A stretch of 64,000 nucleotides of DNA from Gammaproteobacteria bacterium. GTDB lineage: Bacteria; Pseudomonadota; Gammaproteobacteria; Xanthomonadales; SZUA-36. Below the pieces are notes generated by a model. It was not told the origin of the DNA. It ran no database searches and worked only from the letters and a program-made list of their open reading frames with translations. Position 1 is the stretch's first letter. The number at the start of each line of letters is the position of its first letter. Where the stretch lies: NCBI GenBank assembly GCA_021772915.1, contig JAJFLB010000023.1, positions 62,001 to 126,000 on the forward strand. The letters run 5' to 3'. The position numbers and the translations under genes are program-made. Below are positions 1-9,325 of the stretch, piece by piece.

Positions 1-355
1 TCGCCAGGTTCAGGATCAGCGTGATCACGTGTTGGGCCACCGACCGGGTCGCGTAATTTCTGACATTGCACACCGCGATTCCAAATTCCTCCGCGGCCTC
101 AAGATCGACCACGTTGGTACCGGTTGCCGCGACCGCGATCAGTTTAAGCTCGCTTGCCGATTCCAGTGTTGCACGCGAGAGGACACACTTGTTGGTAACC
201 ACGACATCTGCTCCAACCAAGCGCTCGATGACTTCTTCCGACTCGGTGAATTCATACCACTGCCAGCCTGGCAAAGACCGGTCGAGCGCAGCCGCATCAA
301 GGTCACCGTTATCCACGGAGCCCAGGTCCAGAAACACACCTTGTGATAATTTCAT
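1..355 (-). CDS. D-2-hydroxyacid dehydrogenase, 5' part (runs off window)
   Basis: The first ~118 codons are present, starting with ATG at 355 (MKLSQGVFLDLGSVDNGD) and leaving the window at base 1. The fragment has the N-terminal catalytic-domain pattern of NAD-dependent D-2-hydroxyacid dehydrogenases: a strand ending in ADVVVTNK, then LKLIAVAATGTNVVDLEAA and the diagnostic VCNVRNYATRSVAQHV segment that leads into the dinucleotide-binding domain. The family reduces 2-keto acids; hydroxypyruvate/glycerate dehydrogenase is a likely assignment, but the Rossmann domain and the catalytic Arg, Glu and His lie outside the window, so the substrate cannot be read. It is the last gene of the minus-strand block after exbD and is separated from it by a terminator. 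Confidence 0.85.
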   Translation of the reverse strand, partial: MKLSQGVFLDLGSVDNGDLDAAALDRSLPGWQWYEFTESEEVIERLVGADVVVTNKCVLSRATLESASELKLIAVAATGTNVVDLEAAEEFGIAVCNVRNYATRSVAQHVITLILNLA

Positions 356-383
356 TTCAGTTTGGTCTCATGATGCCGGTCAC

Positions 384-405
384 AAAAAAAGCCGCGCAGA
401 GCGGC
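384..405 (-). terminator. Rho-independent terminator after exbD
   Basis: On the minus strand a short GC stem (GCCGC, loop TCTGC, GCGGC) is followed by seven T residues at 390-384. It begins 22 bp past the exbD stop codon and ends before the start of the next minus-strand gene, so it would separate the two units. Confidence 0.7.
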
Positions 406-427
406 CTTTCCGGACGTCTGGTAAAAG

Positions 428-832
428 CTATTTCCGCGTCGTCGCTACACTGACACTACTCACGCCAACGGCCTCGGCAGCATCCAGAATGGTAACCAGT
501 GCATCGGTTTCCGCGTCCGGGTGTGCTGCAATGATCAGGGGTGAATCCGGTCTTTCAGCCTTTTCCCGCTCCAGGTTGGCCTGTACTGCCCTGCGCTCAA
601 TTAGACGACCCTTGAGCATGATATTGCCGCTGGCATCAATCTTGACCACGATGGGTCCTTTTTTCTGCTTGATCTCCTTGGGTGGCGTATTCGAAGGTCT
701 GGATATTTCAAGACCTTTCTCCTTGACGAAGGAAGTCGTCACAATAAAGAAAATAAGCATGATGAAAACGATATCCAGCATCGGTGTGATGTTGATTTCC
801 GCCTCATCGCTTGTGCGTTGTTTTCTACGCAT
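428..832 (-). CDS. exbD: ExbD/TolR-type biopolymer transport protein
   Basis: This 134-residue protein has the ExbD/TolR layout: a short charged cytoplasmic N-terminus, the family signature EINITPMLDIVFIMLIFF within one transmembrane helix (about residues 12-32), and a periplasmic domain. Asp19 in PMLDIVF matches the conserved membrane Asp through which ExbB/ExbD or TolQ/TolR use proton motive force. No exbB or tonB lies in the window, so the partner must be elsewhere. It could energise TonB receptors such as the one at 45768-48176, but that link is inferred. It follows glmS by 100 bp on the same strand and ends at a clear terminator. Confidence 0.92.
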   Translation of the reverse strand: MRRKQRTSDEAEINITPMLDIVFIMLIFFIVTTSFVKEKGLEISRPSNTPPKEIKQKKGPIVVKIDASGNIMLKGRLIERRAVQANLEREKAERPDSPLIIAAHPDAETDALVTILDAAEAVGVSSVSVATTRK

Positions 833-932
833 GAAACAAACCTAAGTATCTACCCACCGCATAGGGTTTTACCGACCGGGTGGCACAGCTTACTGAACCT
901 CATCAAATTTCGCCAGTTTCCACGGTGCAAAG

Positions 933-2765
933 CTATTCCACGGTCACTGATTTGGCCAGGTTTCGTGGCTGGTCCACGTTTGTACCCCGTTGTACCGCCA
1001 CGTGGTAGGCCAGCAATTGCAGGGGAATGGTCATGACGACGGGTGACAATAATGGTCCGCCGGTATCCAGACCCATGATATGGCCATGCCTTTGCCCGAA
1101 ACTTGAAACCACTTTGCTATCCGCTATCACGTACAGCTCCCCACCCCTGGCGCTGACCTCCTCGATATTGCTGATCAACTTCTCCAGCAGCGTGTTATCT
1201 GGCGCCACGGCAAACACCGGCATTTTTTCATCCACTAACGCCAATGGACCGTGTTTCAATTCACCTGCCGCATACGCTTCTGCATGGATATAGGAAATTT
1301 CCTTGAGTTTGAGTGCCCCTTCCATGGCAATCGGGTAATGGCTGCCACGACCCAAAAATAAAGCGTCCTCTTTTTCTATGAATGCTGCTGCCAGTGCTTC
1401 AAACTCTGCGTCCAGGCCAAGTGCCTGATTCAACAACTCCGGCAAGTGGTTCAGGTCAGCGACATAGCCCGCGTAGCGGGTCTCATCAACACCATTGAGC
1501 CTGGCCAGTTCCAGTACGAGCAGCTGTAAAGCAACCAGCTGGGTGGTAAATGCCTTGGTCGATGCGACCCCGATCTCGGGGCCCGCACGGGTCATTAGTA
1601 CCAGTTCCGCCTCACGCACAATGGAGCTTTCAGCAACATTGCATATCGCCAGCGTCGCGGTGTAACCCGCTTGCCTGGCATGCTTTAGCGCCGCCAGCGT
1701 ATCGGCCGTCTCACCGGACTGGGATATAACCACAAACAGGGTATCGTCAGTGACCACCGGTCGTCGATAACGGTATTCGGAAGCAATTTCAACACGACAT
1801 GGAATACCGGCCAACTGCTCCATCTGGTACCTGGCCACAAGTCCCGCGTGATAACTGGTACCACAGGCAACAATATGCACCTGGCAGATTTTGCCCAGCA
1901 CTTCTTCAGCGCCAACACCAAAGATATTTGGCAGCACCCTGCTGGCACTGAGTCTGCCTTCCAGGGTCTCGGCCACAGCCTGGGGTTGCTCAAAAATCTC
2001 CTTTTGCATGTAGTGGTTGTAGTCGCCACGCTCCACAGCATCAATCGTGACCTCGACCTCTTTGACCGGTCTTGTTACCAACTCATCACTTTCATTGCGA
2101 ATTTCATAGTCGTCAGCGTTCAGTGCGACCACATCCCCTTCTTCCAGGTAGACAAAGCGGGTCGTCTCAGCTATCAACGGATAAACATCCGAAGCCAAAA
2201 AATGCTCACCATCACCGATACCCAGCACCAGTGGACTGCCTCTGCGTGCACCAACCACCACTCCCGGCTCGACGGCACTGACCACGGCGATGGCAAACGC
2301 GCCACGCAGACGGCCAATGGCCTTGCGCACCGCAGCAAACAAATCCAAACCGGAACCCATCAATTGCGCAATCAAATGCACCATCACCTCGGTGTCGGTA
2401 TCGGAGTTGAACTCGCAACCCGATTCCCGTAATTCGTTTCGCAGTGCTGCATGGTTCTCGATAATGCCGTTGTGTACCAACGCCAGCTGATCACCAGCGG
2501 TCTGGGGATGTGCATTTTGAGTATTGGGTTTACCGTGGGTCGCCCAACGTGTATGGGAAATCCCACAATGACCGTCTATTGGTGATGCTTCCAACAGTGC
2601 TTCCAACTCCTTCACTTTGCCCGCTGCACGCTGCCGCGCCAGGAAGCCATCCTGCTGCAAGGCGATGCCTGCTGAGTCGTAGCCCCGGTATTCGAGCGCA
2701 TACAAACCAACCATCAGGATATCCCGGATGTTGCGCCGGGCTGCCGCTGCAACAATGCCACACAT
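933..2765 (-). CDS. glmS: Glutamine--fructose-6-phosphate aminotransferase
   Basis: GlmS makes glucosamine-6-phosphate from fructose-6-phosphate and glutamine, the first step to UDP-GlcNAc for peptidoglycan and LPS. The start at 2765 is chosen because the mature enzyme needs Cys as residue 2 (MCGIV), the glutaminase nucleophile; an upstream in-frame start would bury it behind 24 extra residues. The protein (610 aa) shows the class-II amidotransferase motif HTRWATHG, two SIS sugar-isomerase domains (CGTSYHA, SQSGETADT) and the conserved C-terminus LAKSVTVE. It starts 22 bp after glmU, so the two consecutive-pathway genes are very probably one operon. No glmS ribozyme was seen, as expected outside Firmicutes. 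Confidence 0.97.
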   Translation of the reverse strand: MCGIVAAAARRNIRDILMVGLYALEYRGYDSAGIALQQDGFLARQRAAGKVKELEALLEASPIDGHCGISHTRWATHGKPNTQNAHPQTAGDQLALVHNGIIENHAALRNELRESGCEFNSDTDTEVMVHLIAQLMGSGLDLFAAVRKAIGRLRGAFAIAVVSAVEPGVVVGARRGSPLVLGIGDGEHFLASDVYPLIAETTRFVYLEEGDVVALNADDYEIRNESDELVTRPVKEVEVTIDAVERGDYNHYMQKEIFEQPQAVAETLEGRLSASRVLPNIFGVGAEEVLGKICQVHIVACGTSYHAGLVARYQMEQLAGIPCRVEIASEYRYRRPVVTDDTLFVVISQSGETADTLAALKHARQAGYTATLAICNVAESSIVREAELVLMTRAGPEIGVASTKAFTTQLVALQLLVLELARLNGVDETRYAGYVADLNHLPELLNQALGLDAEFEALAAAFIEKEDALFLGRGSHYPIAMEGALKLKEISYIHAEAYAAGELKHGPLALVDEKMPVFAVAPDNTLLEKLISNIEEVSARGGELYVIADSKVVSSFGQRHGHIMGLDTGGPLLSPVVMTIPLQLLAYHVAVQRGTNVDQPRNLAKSVTVE

Positions 2766-2787
2766 ACTTACAAGGCCTCTGGGTTGA

Positions 2788-4146
2788 TCACTTGGACCGC
2801 TTCCAGCCCGGCACAGTGACCTGTTTTGACCGGCCAACGGTCAGCTTTCCGGCTGGCGCATCCTTGGTAATGGTACTGCCGGCGCCGATATCGGCGCCTT
2901 TGCCTATCGTTACCGGTGCCACCAATTGGGTATTGGAGCCGATGAAAACATCATCTTCAATCACCGTGGGGTGCTTGTTGAAACCGTCGTAATTGCAGGT
3001 GATGGTGCCAGCACCGATATTAACCCGCTCACCAATACTGCTATCACCCAGATAACTCAGGTGGCTGGCCTTGCTGGCCTCACCCAGGGTGGTGTTCTTG
3101 ATCTCGACAAAATTGCCCACACGGCTGCCGGCCGCCAGTTCGGTGCCGGGGCGTAGGCGGGCAAACGGACCAATATCACAAGCGCCCAGGGTTCTCACTC
3201 CTTCAAGTACGCTGTAGGCATGCACGTTGGTTCCCGCGGCCAGTTGACAATTCTTGAGCACGCAGCCGGGGCCAATGTGTACGCCATCACCGAGGTCTAC
3301 CTCACCCTCGAGTATCACGTTCACATCCAGGTAAATGTCGTTGCCAACCGTAACCTTGCCACGTACATCGAGACGTTGGGGATCTGCCAGCTGAACACCG
3401 GCACGTAATAATTCTTCAGACATTTTCCAGCAATACCTCCGTTCCAGTGCCGCCAGTTGAATACGGTCATTTGCCCCTTCCAGGTCACCCGCCTCCGGGG
3501 CTACAACAGAACCCGTCTGTAGGCCTTTTTTGTAGGCAATGGATAACACATCGGTCAGATAATACTCGTTTTGTGCATTTTCACTGGCCATATTTTCCAA
3601 ACAGGCCATCAGCACGGCTTTTTGCGCCAGGATGATGCCTGAATTGACCTCGCAGATGGTCTTTTGCAGATCGGTGGCGTCGCGCTCCTCGACAATGGCC
3701 GCGATACTGCCGTCATCGTCACGGACGATACGACCATAACCCGTCGGGTCCGGCACATTCATCGTCAACACCTTGATTTGAGCCTCAGTCGACTCGACAA
3801 GACTTCGCAACACACTCGCATTGAGCAGCGGTATATCACCGTACAGCACCAATACCTGGGCATCTTCCGGAACGGCGGGCAGCGCCTGCAAAACGGCATG
3901 ACCGGTACCGAGTTGCTCGGCCTGGGGTGCCCAGGTAATCTCAAATGCGGCACACGCCTTTTGCACTTCATCAGTATCCGGATCATAAACCACGTGAATC
4001 GCCGCAGGTTGTAGTTGCTTTGCGGTATCCATTACATGAATAATCATGGGCCGGCCACCGATGGTCTGTAATACTTTCGGTGTCTTCGACCGCATGCGTA
4101 GTCCGGCACCCGCAGCGAGTATGATGATATGAAGAGGTATGTGCAT
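2788..4146 (-). CDS. glmU: Bifunctional GlcNAc-1-P uridyltransferase / GlcN-1-P acetyltransferase
   Basis: GlmU acetylates glucosamine-1-phosphate and then uridylylates it to UDP-GlcNAc. The 452-residue protein has the N-terminal pyrophosphorylase fold (LAAGAGLRMRSKTPKVL, YGDIPL) and a C-terminal left-handed beta-helix with hexapeptide repeats and the acetyl-transfer motif ASHLSYLGDSS containing the catalytic His. The Thr usual in LAAGxGTRM is Leu here. The ATG at 4146 is chosen because it places MHIPLHIIILAAGAG at the normal distance from the nucleotide loop; 46 upstream in-frame residues have no family counterpart. It is transcribed with glmS and divergently from the S9 peptidase gene, with a 129-bp shared intergenic region. 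Confidence 0.97.
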   Translation of the reverse strand: MHIPLHIIILAAGAGLRMRSKTPKVLQTIGGRPMIIHVMDTAKQLQPAAIHVVYDPDTDEVQKACAAFEITWAPQAEQLGTGHAVLQALPAVPEDAQVLVLYGDIPLLNASVLRSLVESTEAQIKVLTMNVPDPTGYGRIVRDDDGSIAAIVEERDATDLQKTICEVNSGIILAQKAVLMACLENMASENAQNEYYLTDVLSIAYKKGLQTGSVVAPEAGDLEGANDRIQLAALERRYCWKMSEELLRAGVQLADPQRLDVRGKVTVGNDIYLDVNVILEGEVDLGDGVHIGPGCVLKNCQLAAGTNVHAYSVLEGVRTLGACDIGPFARLRPGTELAAGSRVGNFVEIKNTTLGEASKASHLSYLGDSSIGERVNIGAGTITCNYDGFNKHPTVIEDDVFIGSNTQLVAPVTIGKGADIGAGSTITKDAPAGKLTVGRSKQVTVPGWKRSK

Positions 4147-4275
4147 AGTTTGTTGTGCTGGTTTGAACACAGAGTATACCGACAAGACCCGGCAGGCTCT
4201 ATGTAAAGAATCGGGCAAGATTATGCCGTTTCCCGGGTCTTGTATAACAAGTCTCCCTGTCCAAATGAGAAACTG

Positions 4276-6276
4276 ATGAAACACGCGCTACTGACAGTCC
4301 TATTGTTCCTTTCGTTGGCCTGCACCAGTGCGGCCGCTGAAGTGCTGCAACGTATCGTCAACGACGGTCAGATGGTGTTGGAGGATATACCACCAATCCC
4401 ACCTTCCCTGGCGCTGTCGCTGAACCGCTATCAGAGTATTCGTGCAGCAAGGCTAGCCGGCTGGTCACGCGACAGCAACAGCATCTATATCAAGACCCGG
4501 TTTGGTGATGTTGCCCAGCTGCATCGTGTAGATATACCTGGTGGAGCGAGAACACAACTGACGTTCACTAACGAGCCGGTCAGAGAAGTGGTGCATCAGC
4601 CGGGTGGTGAGCTGCTGGCCCTGACCCGTGATCGTGGTGGGGATGAATTTGATCAGGTACATGTGCTGGATCCAAAAACCGGTCTGGTGATAAGACTCTC
4701 TGATGGCCACTCGCTGAATAACCGTATGACCTGGGACCGGAAAGGTCGCCAGCTGGCCTATCGTTCCACCCGCCGAAACGGCAGTTCGAATGATATCTGG
4801 GTGCAGACCGTAGCCTCTCCCGAGTCGGCAAAAATCTTGGTGAAGGCGGAAGACGGCGCCCTGTGGAAGCCGATCGATTTTAGCGCTGACGGCAAGAAAC
4901 TGCTGGTCCAGCAGTACATCAGTGTGGCAGATTCAAGAATCTATGTGAAAGACTTGTCCTCTGGAGAATTACGTCTTTTGGTGGGTGACCCCGAACGGCC
5001 CGCAAGCAACATCGCCACCGGTTTTTACCGTAATGACAAGAGTGTCCTGTTTGTAACTAACCAGCGTGACGGTGCCGCTGAAGTGGCGAAGATAAGCCTG
5101 GGCGAGACACCTCGACTTACTTTCCTGCCCAACATCACAAACTGGGACATTACCCAGTCCGTGCTCAGTCACGATCGCAGGAGAGGTGCGTTCATTTCCA
5201 ACGAAGGCGGAATCAGCAGACTGTACCTGTTTGACCCGAAACAACTGAACTATAAACGAGTGGGTCAAATACCTCTGGGTTTGATAAGCGGTCTTATTTT
5301 CAGCCCTGACGGAAGTAAACTTGGTATGACTCTGAACTCGGCGCGTAGTCCGAATGATATTTTTGTGCTCAAACTTGGCCGCCATCCGCTGTCCGCAAGA
5401 GGGCTTACCCGCTGGACCTTCAGCGAGATTGGCGGGCTCGATACCGCGAAGTTCGCCAAGCCGGCACCAATAACATTCCCGGTTTCCCTCGCCGGACAGG
5501 AAGACAAGTTACAAATACCGGCGATCGTCTATCTGCCACCGGGTGATGGCCCATTTCCGGTTCTAATTCATGTCCATGGTGGCCCGGAAAATCAGTACCG
5601 GCCAGGCTTTAACAGTGAGTTTCAATTGTTGATCGATCATTTGGGTGTCGCGGTCATAGCCCCAAACATACGTGGCTCACTGGGATACGGCTCCACTTTC
5701 ATCACCTTGGATGACGGCTATAAACGCGAAGCAGCGATTAAGGATATCGGCGCACTACTCGATTGGATTGACTTGCAGCCACAACTGGACCAGAACCGGG
5801 TTGCAGTGGCTGGCAGCAGCTATGGTGGTTATGTGGCACTCGCTGCAGCCGTTCACTACAGTGGTCGCTTGCGGGCGGCGGTTGATCGTTTTGGTATCAG
5901 CAATTTTGTAAGTTTTTTGGAAAACACCCAGGACTATCGGCGCGATTTACGTCGTATTGAGTACGGCGACGAACGAGACCCGGACATGCGGGCGTTTCTT
6001 GAGCGCATCAGCCCATTAAATAGCGTGGAAAAGATCAAAATACCGCTATTGGTCGTACAAGGCAGAAACGACCCGATTGTACCCATGTCGGAATCCGAAC
6101 AAATGGTAGAAGCACTGCGCTCGCAAGGCCAGACGGTCTGGTATATGAAAGCACTCAATGAGGGCCACGGTTACAAAAAAAGAGAAAACCGTAACCTGTA
6201 TCAGCAGGCCACGATCATGTTTTTGCAGCAGTACTTGTTGGGCGGGACCGATGAAGGTACGCCCAGGCACCCTTGA
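4276..6276 (+). CDS. Secreted S9-family prolyl oligopeptidase
   Basis: This 666-residue protein starts with a Sec signal peptide (MKHALLTVLLFLSLACTSAAA), which fixes the start at 4276 rather than 36 bp upstream. Residues ~60-400 form a WD40-like beta-propeller (repeated 'spDGkkL' turns) and the C-terminal ~250 residues an alpha/beta hydrolase. The catalytic triad can be seen: Ser515 in GSSYGGY, Asp599 in GRNDPIVP and His631 in NEGHGY. These traits match the S9 acylaminoacyl/dipeptidyl peptidases that trim short peptides in the periplasm. It is transcribed alone, divergent from glmU. Cleavage specificity cannot be read from the sequence. Confidence 0.93.
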   Translation: MKHALLTVLLFLSLACTSAAAEVLQRIVNDGQMVLEDIPPIPPSLALSLNRYQSIRAARLAGWSRDSNSIYIKTRFGDVAQLHRVDIPGGARTQLTFTNEPVREVVHQPGGELLALTRDRGGDEFDQVHVLDPKTGLVIRLSDGHSLNNRMTWDRKGRQLAYRSTRRNGSSNDIWVQTVASPESAKILVKAEDGALWKPIDFSADGKKLLVQQYISVADSRIYVKDLSSGELRLLVGDPERPASNIATGFYRNDKSVLFVTNQRDGAAEVAKISLGETPRLTFLPNITNWDITQSVLSHDRRRGAFISNEGGISRLYLFDPKQLNYKRVGQIPLGLISGLIFSPDGSKLGMTLNSARSPNDIFVLKLGRHPLSARGLTRWTFSEIGGLDTAKFAKPAPITFPVSLAGQEDKLQIPAIVYLPPGDGPFPVLIHVHGGPENQYRPGFNSEFQLLIDHLGVAVIAPNIRGSLGYGSTFITLDDGYKREAAIKDIGALLDWIDLQPQLDQNRVAVAGSSYGGYVALAAAVHYSGRLRAAVDRFGISNFVSFLENTQDYRRDLRRIEYGDERDPDMRAFLERISPLNSVEKIKIPLLVVQGRNDPIVPMSESEQMVEALRSQGQTVWYMKALNEGHGYKKRENRNLYQQATIMFLQQYLLGGTDEGTPRHP

Positions 6277-6342
6277 TTGCTGAGGACTTGATCGGCAGTT
6301 ACTCCCAACCTTGATCTACCAGGAGCTGTCTCTTAGACGACT

Positions 6343-6391
6343 CTTTACCTGTCTTTACCTGTCTTTACGCCAACGTTCAGGCTTTGTTCAG
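6343..6391 (+). promoter_or_regulatory. Tandem-repeat promoter region of the DUF1800/DUF1501 operon
   Basis: Two perfect copies of CTTTACCTGT and a third partial copy (CTTTACGCC) run head to tail from 6343 with a 10-bp period. They are followed by GTTCAG at 6375-6380 and again at 6386-6391, an 11-bp period. Direct repeats spaced by one helical turn are typical of OmpR/PhoB-type response-regulator sites. The block lies 68 bp upstream of the DUF1800 start. The regulator itself is not in the window. Confidence 0.45.
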
Positions 6392-6458
6392 TTAGCATCT
6401 AATATCCTGATGTATAAAGAAAAAACCACACCTTTGAGCAGGAATTGAGGAGTAACCA

Positions 6459-7976
6459 ATGAACACAAGCAGGATGCTGAATGCGGGAGAGGCAAGTCCG
6501 GAATTATCTCTTAACACGGAAATTGGCGCTCGGCACTGGACTGCCAGAATTGATCCCAATTCCGTCATTATCGACTCGACGCAACGCAATACCGACCGTT
6601 CCACACAAGCTGTACCCTGGCCACTGCATTTTGCCAACCGGCTGAGCTTTGGTGCTACCGACAAGTTAATCCAGGTTATTGAGGATAACGGATGGCAAGC
6701 ATTCCTGGAGTGGCAACTCGACTACGAAACCATCGATGATGGTGGTCTGGAAGAACTGCTCAACAAGAACTTGCCAACTCTGGGTGCATCTCCACAGGAA
6801 CTCATAGCGAGCGAAGAATTCCAGCGTAAAGCCGCAAGAGAGTTGATCGTGGCCTCACTATCCAGGCAGTCGTTCAGTTCTCGACAACTATTTGAACGCC
6901 TGGTTGAGTTCTGGAGCGATCATTTTAATGTGAGTATCTTTGATGGCCCAGTTCGCTACCTGAAAACCGTGGAAGATCGGGAGATCATTCGACCCCTGGC
7001 CATGACCAGGTTTCGTGACATTTTGCATGCCAACGCGAAAAGCCCCGCAATGTTATTTTACCTCGACAACTACACCAATACGGCTGTTGGTCCGAATGAA
7101 AACTACGCCCGTGAATTAATGGAATTGCATACCTTGGGTGTCAATGGGGGCTACACCGAAAAGGACGTGCTGGAAGTTTCCCGGGCATTAACCGGCTGGA
7201 CCATCCGACGGCGGCAGGGCACCTTCTTTTTTAACCGGGCGGCACATGATTACGGTGAAAAAACCGTACTCGGGGTAACCATTCCAGCCGGTGGTGGCAT
7301 CAGTGATGGTGAAACTGTACTGGACATACTCGCAGAGCATCCATCCACGGCGCGCTTTATCAGCACCAAGCTGGCGCGGCGATTTGTCAGTGACTCCCCA
7401 CCTGAATCACTGGTGGATAAATTGGCCGCAACCTTTACCGCCACCGACGGCGATATCCCTTCTGTGCTGCGCACCTTGTTCACGTCCAGAGAATTCTGGC
7501 TGAACCGCGAAACCAAGACCAAACGACCCATTGATTACATTAGTTCAACCGTGCGCACCCTGGGGCTGGCTGCCGACAGACGCGTCATGCGCTTTATCAC
7601 GTCCCGTCTGGAAGTGCTGTCGCAGATTCCTTTTGGCTGGCACGCACCCAACGGTTATGCCGATGTCGCAGGATACTGGACCACCGCCAGTGCACTTATT
7701 AATCGCTGGAATACCACCAGCACGGCGGTAAAGGAAACCCCCGCCGAAACCATCAATACATGGCTTGGGGATGCAGCCAGTCCCAATGAAGTAATCGCAG
7801 CCATGAGTGCCGGGGGTCTGCACAGGGAGGTCAGTCCAGCAGACAAAAAGACCCTATTAGAGACGATTTTTGCCGCCTGGCCTGCTGCGCAATCGTTGCC
7901 GTCAGAAAAGCTCGAATACTATGGCCGGGTAACACTTATCGCATTGCTTTCATCCCGCTATTTCCAACTCAGATAA
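6459..7976 (+). CDS. DUF1800 family protein
   Basis: The 505-residue product matches the DUF1800 family: an early AxRLSFGAT segment, the WQLDYE..D..L region, the conserved VEFWSDHFNV and ENYARELMELHTLGVNGGY signatures, and ALTGWTIRR followed by a HDYGEKTVLG block. The function is unresolved; members occur almost always beside a DUF1501 gene, as here (16 bp downstream), and are thought to act together outside the cytoplasm. No classical signal peptide is visible, so export may depend on the Tat-type partner. The ATG at 6459 follows GAGGAG at 6446-6451, an excellent ribosome-binding site. Confidence 0.9.
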   Translation: MNTSRMLNAGEASPELSLNTEIGARHWTARIDPNSVIIDSTQRNTDRSTQAVPWPLHFANRLSFGATDKLIQVIEDNGWQAFLEWQLDYETIDDGGLEELLNKNLPTLGASPQELIASEEFQRKAARELIVASLSRQSFSSRQLFERLVEFWSDHFNVSIFDGPVRYLKTVEDREIIRPLAMTRFRDILHANAKSPAMLFYLDNYTNTAVGPNENYARELMELHTLGVNGGYTEKDVLEVSRALTGWTIRRRQGTFFFNRAAHDYGEKTVLGVTIPAGGGISDGETVLDILAEHPSTARFISTKLARRFVSDSPPESLVDKLAATFTATDGDIPSVLRTLFTSREFWLNRETKTKRPIDYISSTVRTLGLAADRRVMRFITSRLEVLSQIPFGWHAPNGYADVAGYWTTASALINRWNTTSTAVKETPAETINTWLGDAASPNEVIAAMSAGGLHREVSPADKKTLLETIFAAWPAAQSLPSEKLEYYGRVTLIALLSSRYFQLR

Positions 7977-7992
7977 AAGTCAGGAGCACACT

Positions 7993-9216
7993 ATGAAACG
8001 GAGAAAATTTCTGCAAGTTTCCGGACTTGCCAGTTCCTGCCTGGTACTCGGGAAAAACGCCATCCAGGCTGCCGAAGCTGAAACCCCCACACAAGACCAG
8101 ATCCTGGTATGTCTGTTTCTGCGCGGCGCAGCTGACGGCCTGAACATAGTTGCGCCAGTCGGTGACAGTGACTATGCCAGTTTGCGCCCAACCATCGGCA
8201 TACCCCTCCCGGGAACTTCAGCAGATGCCGGGATTGACCTGGACGGCTTTTTTGCCCTTCACCCGGCCATGTTGCCACTGCTAAAACACTACGAGTCTGG
8301 TGACCTTGCTTTTGTCCACGCAGCCGGGCTAAGCAACGACTCCCATTCTCATTTTGATGCACAGGACTTGATGGACCGGGGTGTAACCGATTTTTCTAAC
8401 GCGCCTGATGGCTGGCTGAACCGCTATCTGGCACTCGAGACTTCCGTGTCGGACACATTCAGAGCCATTGGTATCGGCCATGCCATCCCTAAGTCTCTGG
8501 CCGGTACCTTCCCTGTACTTGGCATCAACAAAATCGATGAGTTCGGGCTGACTCTTGGGGGTAATCTTGGGACGGTTATGGAGAGTACGCTCACAAGACT
8601 CTTCAACCAGCAAAGTTTGCTGGACCAACACGCCCAGGGGGCACTAAGTGCCATCTCCGCGCTCAAGGAAATTGACCCCGGCCAGTACCTGCCCGAAAAC
8701 GGAGCAGAATACCCGCAATCTGAGTTTGGCAGCCGCATGCTGGAACTTGGACAACTGATCAAGTCCGGTATTGCAATGGAAGTAGCCGGTGTCGACATCC
8801 ATGGCTGGGACCACCACAACAATGAAAACCAGGTTTTACCGGGTATGTTGGATGACCTCGCGTCGACACTTGATGCGTTCATGACTGACATGGGTGATAA
8901 CATGCAAAAAATTACCTTGGTCACAATGAGCGAATTTGGCCGGCGTGCCTACGAAAACGCTTCCAGCGGTACTGATCATGGTCATGGAAATTTCATGATG
9001 ACACTGGGTGGTGGTGTGAAGGGTGGTCGGGTTTACGGTGACTGGCCAGGTCTGGGACAAAATCAGTTGGTCTTTAATGGCGATCTCGCTGCCACAACGG
9101 ATTACCGCACCGTGTTGACGGAATTGATGGGCAGTCGCTTTGCAGTTACTGACCCGGCTGCCTTGTTCCCGGATTACATTGAACAGCCGCAACTTGGAAT
9201 TTACTCAGCGATTTAG
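7993..9216 (+). CDS. DUF1501 family protein with Tat-type signal
   Basis: This 407-residue protein begins MKRRKFLQVSGLASSCLVLG, a twin-arginine (RRxFL) signal, so it is probably exported folded. The body has the DUF1501 pattern: FLRGAADGLNIVAPVGD near the mature start, HPAMLPLLKHYESGDLAFVHAAG, DIHGWDHHNNE, and SEFGRRAYEN..GTDHGHGNFM near the end. The His/Asp-rich motifs resemble those of the alkaline phosphatase/sulfatase superfamily, to which DUF1501 is distantly related. It is co-transcribed with DUF1800. No enzymatic activity can be assigned with confidence. Confidence 0.9.
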   Translation: MKRRKFLQVSGLASSCLVLGKNAIQAAEAETPTQDQILVCLFLRGAADGLNIVAPVGDSDYASLRPTIGIPLPGTSADAGIDLDGFFALHPAMLPLLKHYESGDLAFVHAAGLSNDSHSHFDAQDLMDRGVTDFSNAPDGWLNRYLALETSVSDTFRAIGIGHAIPKSLAGTFPVLGINKIDEFGLTLGGNLGTVMESTLTRLFNQQSLLDQHAQGALSAISALKEIDPGQYLPENGAEYPQSEFGSRMLELGQLIKSGIAMEVAGVDIHGWDHHNNENQVLPGMLDDLASTLDAFMTDMGDNMQKITLVTMSEFGRRAYENASSGTDHGHGNFMMTLGGGVKGGRVYGDWPGLGQNQLVFNGDLAATTDYRTVLTELMGSRFAVTDPAALFPDYIEQPQLGIYSAI

Positions 9217-9325
9217 CTTGGTTTGATTCGCATCATGGGAAAAGTGCCCAGCCATAACCACGGTGAGAGACTCTTTTTTAGCGCTGGTCAACCTGCTGGG
9301 TGCTTTGTGCGGCCACAGACTCGTC

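Noticed and set aside
66-845. 259-residue plus-strand open frame
   Set aside because: It is the antisense shadow of the dehydrogenase and exbD genes and has low-complexity Ser/Thr composition.
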